64,000 nucleotides of DNA from Desulfobacterales bacterium (GTDB taxonomy: Bacteria > Desulfobacterota > Desulfobacteria > Desulfobacterales > JAFDDL01). Of the stretch, positions 47,987 to 56,694 are shown piece by piece (positions within the stretch are counted from its first letter, which is position 1; each line of letters begins with the position of its first letter). The notes below the pieces were generated by a model. It worked only from the letters and a program-made list of their open reading frames with translations. It did no database searches and was not told the DNA's origin. Position numbers and translations under genes: made by a program. The stretch lies in assembly GCA_034003325.1 (NCBI GenBank), contig JAVEYW010000008.1:1-64000 (forward strand), given 5' to 3'.

Positions 47987-49099
47987 TTACTCCAAAGCCG
48001 GTTCCTTCAATTCAAACCCGGGCGGGGGCACCGGGACATGGCACAGATTGTCACCCTTTTTATAGTCACGAACCCATACCGCCAAATAGGTGTCCACATA
48101 ATCCAGCCAGGATTGAAACGTCCGCGGGTCGCACGCATGGCGAAACAATCGCGCAGTCACCACCGCACTGCCGGCAGCATAGTGGCGGCAGTCGTCGCAA
48201 TCGGTATCGGGCACGCAACAGGCAGCCTGCCGCTCCCAGGTGAGATCGGTCCGGTACTGGCGGAAAGAACGCCCCAACCCCATATCCATGGACACATTTC
48301 GGCGAGGGTACGAGCAGCCGAACAACTCGTGAAGCCCATGGCCGTGCGTGTGGGCCACAGCATTATAATAAGAATAGAGCACGGTCCGCGGATAGCGATT
48401 CAGCAGATGAATCACGACCTCACGGGTTCGGCGCAGCGAATCCTTCGAATGGCGTAAAGCACCGGTGTAGCCAACCGGTGCCGAAAACATGTTAAAGGTG
48501 ATGCGGCAACCGTTCAGTGCAAGCAGGCGAGTCACCCCTTCGGCTTGATCCACATTATCCGGGGTAAAGGTGTAAACAAAGACCGCCCGGGGGTCGGCAT
48601 GATAATTTTCAATTTGCCGTTTGAGCATGTCCCTGGCGTTTCGAAGCCTGGCACTGGTCTCATCATTGCCCCATACGGAAATATGAATCTTATACCCGAT
48701 ATCCTCGGGTATTTTCTTAAGCCCGTTGGTGGCAACCGCCCCCAGCGGCATTTCCTCAAAGCAGGCCCGGCACAGCTCCGGAACCAGCGACGGTTCCGCG
48801 CCGGCCAGCACCACAAAGGTGATGCCGCGCGCCTTTTCCCCCTGCATCAAGGCCCGCCATGCCGCAGGATCCCGATTTTCATCCGCATGCTGTTTATCAC
48901 CTTCGAAATAATAACACCCATCGCAGCGAATATTGCACCGGGAGGTCATATCATACGTCGATTCACGAAGGAAAAAGTAACGGCGCACCTTCTCCCAGCG
49001 GTCCCGAACCCGTGGGTCGCTGATCAGTTCAGCGAATTTCCACTGTTTTGGTTCATTCCCCCCTGTTTCGATCCCATGAATCGCATGTTCACCGCCCAC
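47987..49099 (-). CDS. Radical SAM protein, cluster copy A
   Basis: 370 residues. Motifs: DMTSRCNIRCDGCYYFEG, FVVLAGAEPSLVPEL, AVATNGLKKIP and KIHISVWGNDET, then a C-terminal Cys set (FGCSYPRR, ACCVPDTDCDDCRH). It ends 4 bp before copy B. The second Gly of the usual GGEP motif is Ala here. Tandem radical SAM genes inside a FAS-II-like cluster are unusual. Confidence 0.87.
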   Translation of the reverse strand: MGGEHAIHGIETGGNEPKQWKFAELISDPRVRDRWEKVRRYFFLRESTYDMTSRCNIRCDGCYYFEGDKQHADENRDPAAWRALMQGEKARGITFVVLAGAEPSLVPELCRACFEEMPLGAVATNGLKKIPEDIGYKIHISVWGNDETSARLRNARDMLKRQIENYHADPRAVFVYTFTPDNVDQAEGVTRLLALNGCRITFNMFSAPVGYTGALRHSKDSLRRTREVVIHLLNRYPRTVLYSYYNAVAHTHGHGLHELFGCSYPRRNVSMDMGLGRSFRQYRTDLTWERQAACCVPDTDCDDCRHYAAGSAVVTARLFRHACDPRTFQSWLDYVDTYLAVWVRDYKKGDNLCHVPVPPPGFELKEPALE

Positions 49100-49162
49100 T
49101 GGTGCGTTCCCCGTTTCGCGTTTTTATCTGGTGATTTTTCCGCATAGCCGGTATTCCGCCCA

Positions 49163-49435
49163 TTACGCCCTCACGCTGAGCTTATGGCGCAAGTATTCCG
49201 AAATCAAACGAATCGTGGTCAGTTTCGGATAATCATCCTCATCGATACGCACCGAATATTCATCGCGCAACACCAGAGCGACGGTCGCAAGGTCCATGCT
49301 ATCCAGGCCGACCTCATCCACCAGCTCGATATCCGGGTCAAAGCTTTCAGCGGTGACATCCTCCAATTTAAGTTCGTTGATCATGATTTCCGCCACGCGA
49401 AGAATGATGCTTTCCGAATCCGCTCCCACTCCCAT
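49163..49435 (-). CDS. Acyl carrier protein 2
   Basis: 90 residues. The phosphopantetheine-attachment motif is VGLDSMDLATV, with Ser near 46 in the centre of a short, acidic four-helix protein. AGGAGAG stands ahead of the ATG. It lies between the dehydratase and radical SAM genes and would carry the growing chain. Confidence 0.93.
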   Translation of the reverse strand: MGVGADSESIILRVAEIMINELKLEDVTAESFDPDIELVDEVGLDSMDLATVALVLRDEYSVRIDEDDYPKLTTIRLISEYLRHKLSVRA

Positions 49436-49470
49436 AGGTTGTTCTTTCTCTCCTAAACAGTTTTTTCGTA

Positions 49471-49833
49471 TTAATCCGTTATGCGATTGAACGGTTCCAC
49501 CGTGATATCCCCGATGCAGACCAGCTCCTCTTGTTTAAGAATGCGAAAAGCATATTGCCCGCTGCGGCCGACTTTGGGTAAAACCCGCACGGTCAGCCGG
49601 TCATCCGGCAGGACCATCTGCTTGAATCGCACACGGCTCACCTGCGTGACCCGAAGATCCGCCTTCAGTGCCTGCCTGATGACATCAAAAACCAATCCGA
49701 GCTGGGCGATTCCGGGCAAGACGGGATTGCCGGGAAAGTGTCCCTGAAACCAGGGTGACGCAACCGGCACATGCACATCGGCGCACAGATCGCTTTCCGG
49801 GGAAGGGTTTTGAATGGTGACCTCGTACCACAT
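49471..49833 (-). CDS. FabZ/FabA-like 3-hydroxyacyl-ACP dehydratase
   Basis: 120 residues with a hotdog fold. PWFQGHFPGNPVLPGIAQL holds the catalytic His of the GHFPxxPxxPG motif, and RVRFKQMVLPDDRLTV follows. It dehydrates beta-hydroxyacyl-ACP. A second dehydratase-type gene stands alone at 42983-43858, and a third begins at 63920. Confidence 0.9.
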   Translation of the reverse strand: MWYEVTIQNPSPESDLCADVHVPVASPWFQGHFPGNPVLPGIAQLGLVFDVIRQALKADLRVTQVSRVRFKQMVLPDDRLTVRVLPKVGRSGQYAFRILKQEELVCIGDITVEPFNRITD

Positions 49834-49999
49834 ATTTCGGTTTTTTAAATCATTTCATATACAAGTTCAAGAGCCGGCCGGATTTATTTTAAAATCAACC
49901 TCGCCCTCAAAGGGCCGGCATAGCCCCGGCCACATCCTAAGACCCGGCGAATTGGCCGGGAAGAAGCGGTCACGGTATTGGCGGATATGCGTACCCCTT

Positions 50000-52168
50000 T
50001 CATGATTTAAGCAATCTGATGGCTGATAAATATGCCCCCAGCCCCAGCAGTAAAATGCCCTTGCCCCCCAGCGACGGCCAGCCGTTTTGTTCCAGAAGTT
50101 TAACCGAAACCGCGGCCGCCACTGCCGAAGCGGTTGCAAATTCGCCGGTCTGCCGACGATAATCCACGACCGGGCCATCGAATCGGCACCGGGCCAAAAA
50201 CTGCGCCAATTGTTCGTTTGCCCGCGGGCGTTGCGCAGCCGGCACGCCGGCCATCACCATGCCGTAGGTTGCATTGACGCATGCCGCGCCGCCCAAGTGC
50301 TCGATCAGGTGCTCGATCAGGTGATCCACGCTGCCGGAAGCGTCAGCCAACCGGTAATAGGCCAGATCCATGCTTACACCGGCGACACCGGCCATGTCCC
50401 GTGGCCGTTCCAGGCAAAAAGCCCCGCCACCATCTGAAAGACGGTTCGCCCCCCCCACGGAAAGGTCGAACAGGGGAGATAGGACCGGATGCGCTTCATC
50501 GGCAGCAACCAATAGAATGGATCGACTCTCGTTTCGGGTCTGCAAATCCGCAGTCAACAAGGCCTGTTCAAAGGAACAATCGCCGCCCGAAACGGTAATA
50601 TTGGCCCCCGTGGCTTGATACATCATGGCGATCTGGCCGGCCGGCGCATTATGCACCGAGCCGATAAAATCGGCTGGGGATGGAAATTGCAGTTCCGTTT
50701 CAAACAGACGCGTCAGAAAATGATGCGTTTCAGTCATAGCGCCCCAACCGGTGCCGAAACTGACCGCCGAAGGGCGATACCCGGCCGGACATGCCGTCAT
50801 GGCTTCCCGGGCCAGGGCCAGGGCCATTTTGGGCAAGCGCTTGAGCCGTCGAATCGCTCGGGACGGGAACCCGGCCGTCAGTCGTTCATCTGCCGAACAT
50901 CCGCTGCAAGCCTCACCGGAAAGCATGGCAGATGCAGTTTCTTCGGTCCAGCCGGCGCCGCTCAAGCAGGATAGCCCCTTGACCATCAACGGGGCAACTG
51001 CACGGAAGGGCTTCTCCGTTTTTTGCGAAACACTCCGGCGAGCCTTTCCAATCACCAATGCAGCATTATTGCCGCCAAAGCCAAATGAATTGGACAAGGC
51101 GGTATTCACCGGCCTATCGATCGGTTCGATCGCCGGGGTCAGATTCAGGTCCGAATCCACCGTGTTAACGCCCACATTGGCCGGAACAACCCCATGCTCT
51201 GCACAAAGCGCCGTCACCACGGCTTCAATAGCCCCGGATGCCGCAAGGCTGTGCCCCACGCTACCTTTGATGGACGATACCGCGGGTGGCTTTCGATCAA
51301 ACAACCGGTTGACGGCCAGCGCCTCGGACCGATCGTTTTCAAAGGTGCCGGTTCCGTGCAAATTGACGTAATCGATATCACCGGGTGAAACCCCGGCATC
51401 GGCAAGGGCTGCCCGCATAGCGGCAAACGCACCCTGTCCTTCAGGATGCGGAGCGCTCGGATGATGCGCATCGCAGGAAAAGCCTCCGCCCAAAATACAG
51501 ATACCGGAGGCATCAACCGCTTCGGTGCTCAACAAAAGCATGGCCGCGCCATCGGCAATACTCATGCCGCGGCGTTCCAGGTCCAGGGGGCGAGAACCTG
51601 CCGGATCGAGCAATTGCAGGGAATGAAAACCGAAATAGGTCAGGCGGCACAATCCGTCCGCCCCGCCGGCCAGAACCCGCCGGGCCATTCCGCAACGCAG
51701 CATGTCAACCGCCAGTTTAATGGCGGCGGCACCGGATGAGCAGGCGGTGGAAATCGTTATCAGCGGGCCACAGCAGCCATAGCGACGCGCCAGTTCTTCG
51801 GTTACGGAATTGACGGCATGATTTCTGAACGCTTCGGGGGAGTGAACTTTTTTCGCCAGCAGGTCTTCGGTTATCTGCATGCCCCCAGTCGTAACCCCAA
51901 GCACAATCGCATCCGGCGGCTCGCGCCTGCCGCTCATGGCCTGATCCGCCGCCGAACAGGCCAGTTGATGGGTTCTCGGCAGAATATCCGATGAATGAAT
52001 AGTGGGGACTTCGCCCACCGGAAACAGGGCATCCGGCGGTACTGTAAACAGGCTTAATGGACGCAGTCCTTTTTGACCGGATTTAAGTGCCCGCAAATGA
52101 CAGGCCGGCCCGCTGCCGAGCGCACTGATAATTCCCATACCGCAAATATGGATCGGAACGCCGGTCAA
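50000..52168 (-). CDS. Ketosynthase fused to a chain-length-factor-like half
   Basis: 722 residues. Residues about 1-385 are a full ketosynthase: STACSSGAAAIKLAVDML, LHGTGTFENDRSEA, SIKGSVGHSLAASGAIE and FGFGGNNAALV. Residues about 400-722 resemble the 'ketoacyl-synt_2' chain-length-factor family of aryl-polyene clusters: VSFGTGWGAMTETHHFL, GSVHNAPAGQIAMMY, SGGDCSFEQALLTA and SDGGGAFCLE. In known clusters KS and CLF are separate chains that form a heterodimer; here they are one chain. A 12-bp tandem duplication at about 50297-50322 gives LIEHLIEH. It overlaps the ACP stop by 4 bp. Confidence 0.87.
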   Translation of the reverse strand: MTGVPIHICGMGIISALGSGPACHLRALKSGQKGLRPLSLFTVPPDALFPVGEVPTIHSSDILPRTHQLACSAADQAMSGRREPPDAIVLGVTTGGMQITEDLLAKKVHSPEAFRNHAVNSVTEELARRYGCCGPLITISTACSSGAAAIKLAVDMLRCGMARRVLAGGADGLCRLTYFGFHSLQLLDPAGSRPLDLERRGMSIADGAAMLLLSTEAVDASGICILGGGFSCDAHHPSAPHPEGQGAFAAMRAALADAGVSPGDIDYVNLHGTGTFENDRSEALAVNRLFDRKPPAVSSIKGSVGHSLAASGAIEAVVTALCAEHGVVPANVGVNTVDSDLNLTPAIEPIDRPVNTALSNSFGFGGNNAALVIGKARRSVSQKTEKPFRAVAPLMVKGLSCLSGAGWTEETASAMLSGEACSGCSADERLTAGFPSRAIRRLKRLPKMALALAREAMTACPAGYRPSAVSFGTGWGAMTETHHFLTRLFETELQFPSPADFIGSVHNAPAGQIAMMYQATGANITVSGGDCSFEQALLTADLQTRNESRSILLVAADEAHPVLSPLFDLSVGGANRLSDGGGAFCLERPRDMAGVAGVSMDLAYYRLADASGSVDHLIEHLIEHLGGAACVNATYGMVMAGVPAAQRPRANEQLAQFLARCRFDGPVVDYRRQTGEFATASAVAAAVSVKLLEQNGWPSLGGKGILLLGLGAYLSAIRLLKS

Positions 52169-52431
52169 TTAAATGGCTCCGGGGCCTTCTCCTTGATATA
52201 TTCGGCCAGGGTTTTCAGGCTGGCAAACACCTTGGCACCAAGCTCCTTATTGTCAATGACGACCCCATAATCCTGTTTGATCATGATCACCATTTCGAGC
52301 ACATCGATGGAATCGACCCCCAGCTCCCCGCCCACCAACCGGGCATCGGTTTTGATATCGGCGGGGCTCAGCTCCGGCAAGTTCATAATGTCAATGAGTT
52401 TGATTTTCAGTTCTTCCAGCAATTGTTCCAT
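52165..52431 (-). CDS. Acyl carrier protein 1
   Basis: 88 residues from MEQLLEELKIKLIDIMNL (longer frame to 52512 unlikely). Attachment motif: ELGVDSIDVLEMV, with Ser in the middle. The acidic DSIDVLE carrier type is the one found in aryl-polyene and related clusters. It is the first gene of the operon and is coupled by overlap to the KS-CLF gene. Confidence 0.93.
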   Translation of the reverse strand: MEQLLEELKIKLIDIMNLPELSPADIKTDARLVGGELGVDSIDVLEMVIMIKQDYGVVIDNKELGAKVFASLKTLAEYIKEKAPEPFN

Positions 52432-52492
52432 AGGTTCAGCTTTATTCCAGGTTGCGGCTATCAGCCGATTGCGTTTTAATCGGGGTGCGCGG

Positions 52493-52641
52493 CCGTTTAC
52501 AGTATCAGCCAATTACAGTACCATGGTGCCCACATTGGTGCTTTTGCTTTTATCTGCTCTCAGCCCCATTTTCAATTCATTTCTCAGCGGAAAAAGGAGG
52601 CGCTGGTTCCTTTCCGGCACGGTTATTTTGTTCTGATATAA
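52493..52641 (+). pseudogene. Dead 5' stump of a dehydratase-like gene; left copy of a ~110-bp direct repeat
   Basis: 52493-52606 is about 70 percent identical, with one gap, to 63810-63920, the upstream region of the dehydratase-like gene at the right edge. It includes a shared 15-base block CCGTTTACAGTATCA and the shared AGGAGG ribosome site. Where the right copy has its ATG, this copy has CTG (52603). The frame then reads (L)VPFRHGYFVLI and stops at 52641, loosely like LLVHRGRMLLI of the right copy. It is therefore probably a decayed duplicate. Confidence 0.55.
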
Positions 52642-52690
52642 ATCATAATAAAATTCAGTATATTATGTACGCTTCCGATCTCATTCCCAT

Positions 52691-52927
52691 GCCCCGAAGG
52701 GGCTTTGTCCACTAGCCCGGGGTTGCGGCATATGCCGCTACCCTGGGGAATCGGGTCGAACCCTACCCACTTACCCCGAAGGGGTTGTGTCAATCCCATG
52801 GAAATTGTCCTTCCCAATGCCTTGACACAACCCCTCCGGGGTTGTTTATAAATGGGTTGGCATCTTGCTTTCCCAGGGTAGCGGCATACGCCGCAACCCT
52901 GGGCTGGATTATGCAGCCCCTATGGGG
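52691..52927. repeat. Nested palindromic element of about 237 bp
   Basis: Three concentric pairs of inverted repeats share one centre near 52809. The outer pair is GCCCCGAAGGGGC (52691-52703) and GCCCCTATGGGGC (52915-52927). The middle pair is the 32-bp arms 52716-52747 and 52872-52903 (30 of 32 complementary), each itself palindromic around GCGGCATATGCCGC or GCGGCATACGCCGC. The inner pair is 52774-52793 and 52822-52841 (19 of 20), each with CCCC/GGGG. No ORF lies inside. It fills the gap between the ACP operon start and the histidine kinase gene. Confidence 0.85.
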
Positions 52928-53101
52928 CAGTAGGCCCAGTCCATCGTCTCGACTGTTATTGCCGCGGGTCATATAGCTCAGCCCCAACAGGGGTTAGAAC
53001 AAATTCACCGTGTCCTTTCCGGTGACGAGGATTGCAATTATCAATATTTTTCTGTAAAAAAACGGGAATCGGCTCGTTTCTTCCAAGCGTTAAGGAGTGC
53101 A

Positions 53102-55060
53102 ATGCGACTTTTTCTTTTCCGCTCCATCCGTAAGAGTTTGATTGTCCTTGTCTTGCTGGCTGTCCTGCCGGCATTGGCGATTATGCTCTATACAGGACAC
53201 GAACTTCGCGGCAAAGTCGTTGACGATGCAAAACACTACGTCCTAAGCCAGGTTCAGGCCATGGCCGCCCATCACCAACGGGTGGTGGATAACGCCCGCC
53301 TGCTGCTCATGACCCTGGCCAAGTCCTCTGAAGTACGAAGTCTTGATGCGCCGGCATGCAAAGAATTGCTCACTGATATCCTCGCCCGCAATTCCGCCTA
53401 TGTCTCTTTATCTCTGGCAAACGCCCATGGCCAGGTTCTGGTTGCGGCGCCCGACGCATCCGGCTCGAGCATTGAGGGAAGCACCTATTTTCAGGAAGCC
53501 ATGCGCTCCGGAGCGTTTACCGTGGGTGACTATACTTTGCTCAAAACACCGCGACGCGTAGTTGTCCAGTTTGCCCAGCCCATCATCGGCATCTCGGGAA
53601 ATTCTGCGGGCCTCCTGGTGGCCGCCTTTGATCTGAGCTACTTCGGCAACATATTTTCCGATACCCGTTTGCCGGCGCATTCGGTTTTCACGCTGACCGA
53701 CGCCAAGGGCATGCGCCTGACCCGTTTCCCGGAGCCGGAAAAGTACACCTGGGTCATTGACCTGCCACAGATGGTGGCACGCATGTCGGGCCATGACGAT
53801 GAAGGGATTTTCCTGGAAACCGGGGTGGATGGTATCAGTCGTCTGTACAGCTTCAAGCGGCTGCATTTCCAGGGAGCCGCATTCCCCTATCTGATGATCC
53901 GGCTGGGAATACCGGTGGATCAGGCCCTCGGTAAAGCCAGATTCGTTGTAATCCGCAATGTCGCCCTCCTCTTCCTGGCAACGATCCTGGCCTTGATTAC
54001 CGCCTGGTTCGTGAGTGAATTCACCATCATGCGCCGCTTGAATCGGCTGATGGATGCCACCGGCCGACTGAAGGCCGGTGAGTTGAGTGCGAGAACCGGT
54101 ATGGCTCCCGAGCAAGGAGAGCTGGGACAGTTGGCAGCAGCCTTCGACAGCATGGCGGAAGGTCTGGAACATAAGGAAAAAGAAAGACGTTCGGCCGAGG
54201 AGCAGTTGCTTCGACTCAATGAAGAACTGGAAGTGCGGGTGGAACAGCGCACCGAGCAATTGGCCGGCGCCAACCGGGAACTTCACAACACACTGGAAGA
54301 CTTGAAGCAGACCCAAAGCCAATTGGTTCTCTCCGAAAAACTGGCGGCCTTGGGCGAACTGGTAGCCGGAATCGCCCACGAGATCAACACGCCCGTAGGT
54401 GTGGCGTTGTCCGCCGGATCCACCTTGGCGGAGAAAACCCGTGCGCTGGTTGCGCTGTTTTCTCAAGGGGAGATGAAACGATCCGATCTGGTCCAATATC
54501 TGGAAGCTTCCCGGGAAGGCACCGAGATGATCTTCGCCAATCTGGACCGGGCCTCGGAATTGATCCGCAGTTTCAAGATGGTCGCCGCTGATCAGGTTTC
54601 CGGAACACGCAGGATCTTCAATGTCAAAGATTACATTGAAGAGGTCCTCCTCAGCCTGCGGCCGAAACTCAAGAAAACCGGCCACCGGATCGAGGTTCTG
54701 TGTGATGAGCATCTGGTGATCGAAAGTTATCCGGGGGCTTTTTCCCAGATTCTGACCAATTTCATTATCAATTCCCTAACCCATGCCTTTGAAGCGGATC
54801 AGGCCGGCCGAATTCGCATCGAGGTGATCAGAACCAGCGATACCATCGAACTGCGCTACAGTGACAACGGCAAAGGCTTGGCCCCGGAAATCCGGGACAG
54901 GATTTTCGAGCCGTTTTTCACCACGGCCCGGAGTCAGGGGTCAACCGGATTGGGATTGCATATCGTATTTAATATTGTCACCCGGAGTTTGGGCGGCACC
55001 ATCGTGTGCGAAAGTACGCCAGGGCAGGGTACCCATTTCCATATCGTCATGCCCGTATAA
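53102..55060 (+). CDS. Membrane sensor histidine kinase (Cache-HAMP-HisKA-HATPase)
   Basis: 652 residues. TM1 about 12-32, an extracytoplasmic double-Cache-like domain (about 35-275), TM2 about 282-302, a HAMP domain, and a coiled coil rich in Glu/Arg/Leu (about 355-410). The phospho-acceptor His lies in AALGELVAGIAHEINTPVG near 425. The ATPase has TNFIINSLTHAF, YSDNGKGLAPEI and GSTGLGLHIVFNIV. The ligand is unknown. Its likely partner is the response regulator gene 10 bp downstream. Confidence 0.93.
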   Translation: MRLFLFRSIRKSLIVLVLLAVLPALAIMLYTGHELRGKVVDDAKHYVLSQVQAMAAHHQRVVDNARLLLMTLAKSSEVRSLDAPACKELLTDILARNSAYVSLSLANAHGQVLVAAPDASGSSIEGSTYFQEAMRSGAFTVGDYTLLKTPRRVVVQFAQPIIGISGNSAGLLVAAFDLSYFGNIFSDTRLPAHSVFTLTDAKGMRLTRFPEPEKYTWVIDLPQMVARMSGHDDEGIFLETGVDGISRLYSFKRLHFQGAAFPYLMIRLGIPVDQALGKARFVVIRNVALLFLATILALITAWFVSEFTIMRRLNRLMDATGRLKAGELSARTGMAPEQGELGQLAAAFDSMAEGLEHKEKERRSAEEQLLRLNEELEVRVEQRTEQLAGANRELHNTLEDLKQTQSQLVLSEKLAALGELVAGIAHEINTPVGVALSAGSTLAEKTRALVALFSQGEMKRSDLVQYLEASREGTEMIFANLDRASELIRSFKMVAADQVSGTRRIFNVKDYIEEVLLSLRPKLKKTGHRIEVLCDEHLVIESYPGAFSQILTNFIINSLTHAFEADQAGRIRIEVIRTSDTIELRYSDNGKGLAPEIRDRIFEPFFTTARSQGSTGLGLHIVFNIVTRSLGGTIVCESTPGQGTHFHIVMPV

Positions 55061-55070
55061 GGTTTAAAAA

Positions 55071-56654
55071 ATGATGCTCGATTCTGATGAAATTTTGTTC
55101 AAGGACGAGTCGCCGGAGCCATCCCCGACGGCCCTCTCTTATGGTGCTGAAAACAGCGAACCGTGGAAGATTCTCATTGTGGATGACGAATCGGACGTGC
55201 ACAACGTCACCACGTTTATGATCAAGGGGGCAGAGTACCTGGGACGAAAATTTGCGTTTCTCCATGCTTACAGCGCCCGGGAAGCCAGGCAAATCCTGGC
55301 GCAGCACCGGGACATCGCGGTGATTCTGCTAGATGTGGTCATGGAAACCGAGGACAGCGGTCTCAAACTGGTTCATTTTATTCGGGAAGAACTGCAGAAC
55401 CGGAATGTGCGCATCGTCCTGCGCACTGGACAGCCCGGCAAGGCACCAGCCGCACGGGTGATTCTCGAATACGATATCAACGACTATAAGGAGAAAACCG
55501 AACTGACCCTGGAAAAGATGCTGGTCACCGTCATCTCGGCCCTGCGCAGCTATCACTTTATCACCACCATCGAAAATAACCGCAAAGGGCTTAAAAAGAT
55601 CATCGAGGCCTCCTCGGATATCTTTGAACGTCAATCGCTTCAGAAACTGGGCAGCGGTGTTCTGGATCAGCTTGCCGCCATTTTGCAGTTGAGAGATGAC
55701 GCCATGTACACCCATGCCTCGGGCCTGACCGCTTCCGGCATCAAGGGGCAATCAATGGTGCTGGCGGCCACGGGCGAGTTCAGCGAGTATATCGATCGCC
55801 CGATCAGCGAAGTGGATGCCTCCTTAATGCATACTGCCCTGAATTTGGCCCAGACTCAGCCCCGTGGCTTTTATTGCGAAGACGGAAAATGTGCCTGGTA
55901 TTTCAAGAGTCAGACCGGCTCGGAGAATTTTCTCTATTTCGAAATGGCCAAGGCGCTCGATGAAAACGACCATGACCTGCTGGCGCTTTTCTTCACCAAT
56001 GTTTCCCTAGCCTTTGATAATCTCTTTCTCAACAAGGGGATTGAGGATACCCAGAAGGAAATCATTTTTCATATCGCTGAAACCATGGAATGCCGGTCCG
56101 CCGAAACCGGCAGCCATGTCCGCCGGGTGGCGGAATATGCCAAACTTTTGGCCCTTGAATACGGCCTCAGCGAAGAGGAGGCGGAAATGCTCAAGCTCGC
56201 CTCCACCACCCATGATCTGGGCAAAATCGGTATTCCGGATTCCATTCTCAATAAACCGGGAGCGCTGACTCCGGAAGAATATGACACCATCAAAACCCAC
56301 GTCTACCGCGGCCATGATTTGCTTATGAGTTCGTCCAGCCCGATCATTCAGGCAGCGGCCCGTATCGTTCTGCTGCATCATGAACGTTGGGACGGTTTGG
56401 GGTACCCGCAGGGGCTCAAGGGCGAGGAGATTCACATTCATGGCCGGATCATCGGCGTCGCCGATGTCTTTGATGCCCTGTCCAACAAACGCGTCTACCA
56501 TGAAGCCTGGACCTGGGAAGCGGTCTTTAAGCATTTCAAGGAAGAGCGCGGTAAACATTTCGATCCGAAGCTGGTGGATATTCTTCTGGAAAACCAGGAG
56601 GCGTTCAAGGCAATTTGGTCTCGGTACAACGCCGTCGGTGTGCAGTTTCCCTGA
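55071..56654 (+). CDS. Response regulator with DUF3369 and HD-GYP phosphodiesterase
   Basis: 527 residues. The receiver domain (about 25-155) has ILIVDDESDVHNV and phospho-acceptor Asp in AVILLDVVME. DUF3369 occupies about 170-320. The C-terminal HD-GYP domain has GSHVRRVAEYAKLLA, THDLGKIGIPDSIL, HHERWDGLGYP and GRIIGVADVFDAL. It would hydrolyse cyclic di-GMP after phosphorylation by the neighbouring kinase. The two genes form an operon. Confidence 0.94.
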   Translation: MMLDSDEILFKDESPEPSPTALSYGAENSEPWKILIVDDESDVHNVTTFMIKGAEYLGRKFAFLHAYSAREARQILAQHRDIAVILLDVVMETEDSGLKLVHFIREELQNRNVRIVLRTGQPGKAPAARVILEYDINDYKEKTELTLEKMLVTVISALRSYHFITTIENNRKGLKKIIEASSDIFERQSLQKLGSGVLDQLAAILQLRDDAMYTHASGLTASGIKGQSMVLAATGEFSEYIDRPISEVDASLMHTALNLAQTQPRGFYCEDGKCAWYFKSQTGSENFLYFEMAKALDENDHDLLALFFTNVSLAFDNLFLNKGIEDTQKEIIFHIAETMECRSAETGSHVRRVAEYAKLLALEYGLSEEEAEMLKLASTTHDLGKIGIPDSILNKPGALTPEEYDTIKTHVYRGHDLLMSSSSPIIQAAARIVLLHHERWDGLGYPQGLKGEEIHIHGRIIGVADVFDALSNKRVYHEAWTWEAVFKHFKEERGKHFDPKLVDILLENQEAFKAIWSRYNAVGVQFP

Positions 56655-56694
56655 GAAAAGGCGACACAAGACAACAGGTCAATACGCCCCCTCT

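Noticed and set aside
52731-52770. GGGTCGAACCC resembling a tRNA T-loop
   Set aside because: No acceptor, D or anticodon stem can be formed around it; it is part of the nested palindrome region.
53408-54712. 434-codon minus-strand ORF opposite the histidine kinase
   Set aside because: It mirrors the kinase frame and has no recognisable domain or ribosome site.
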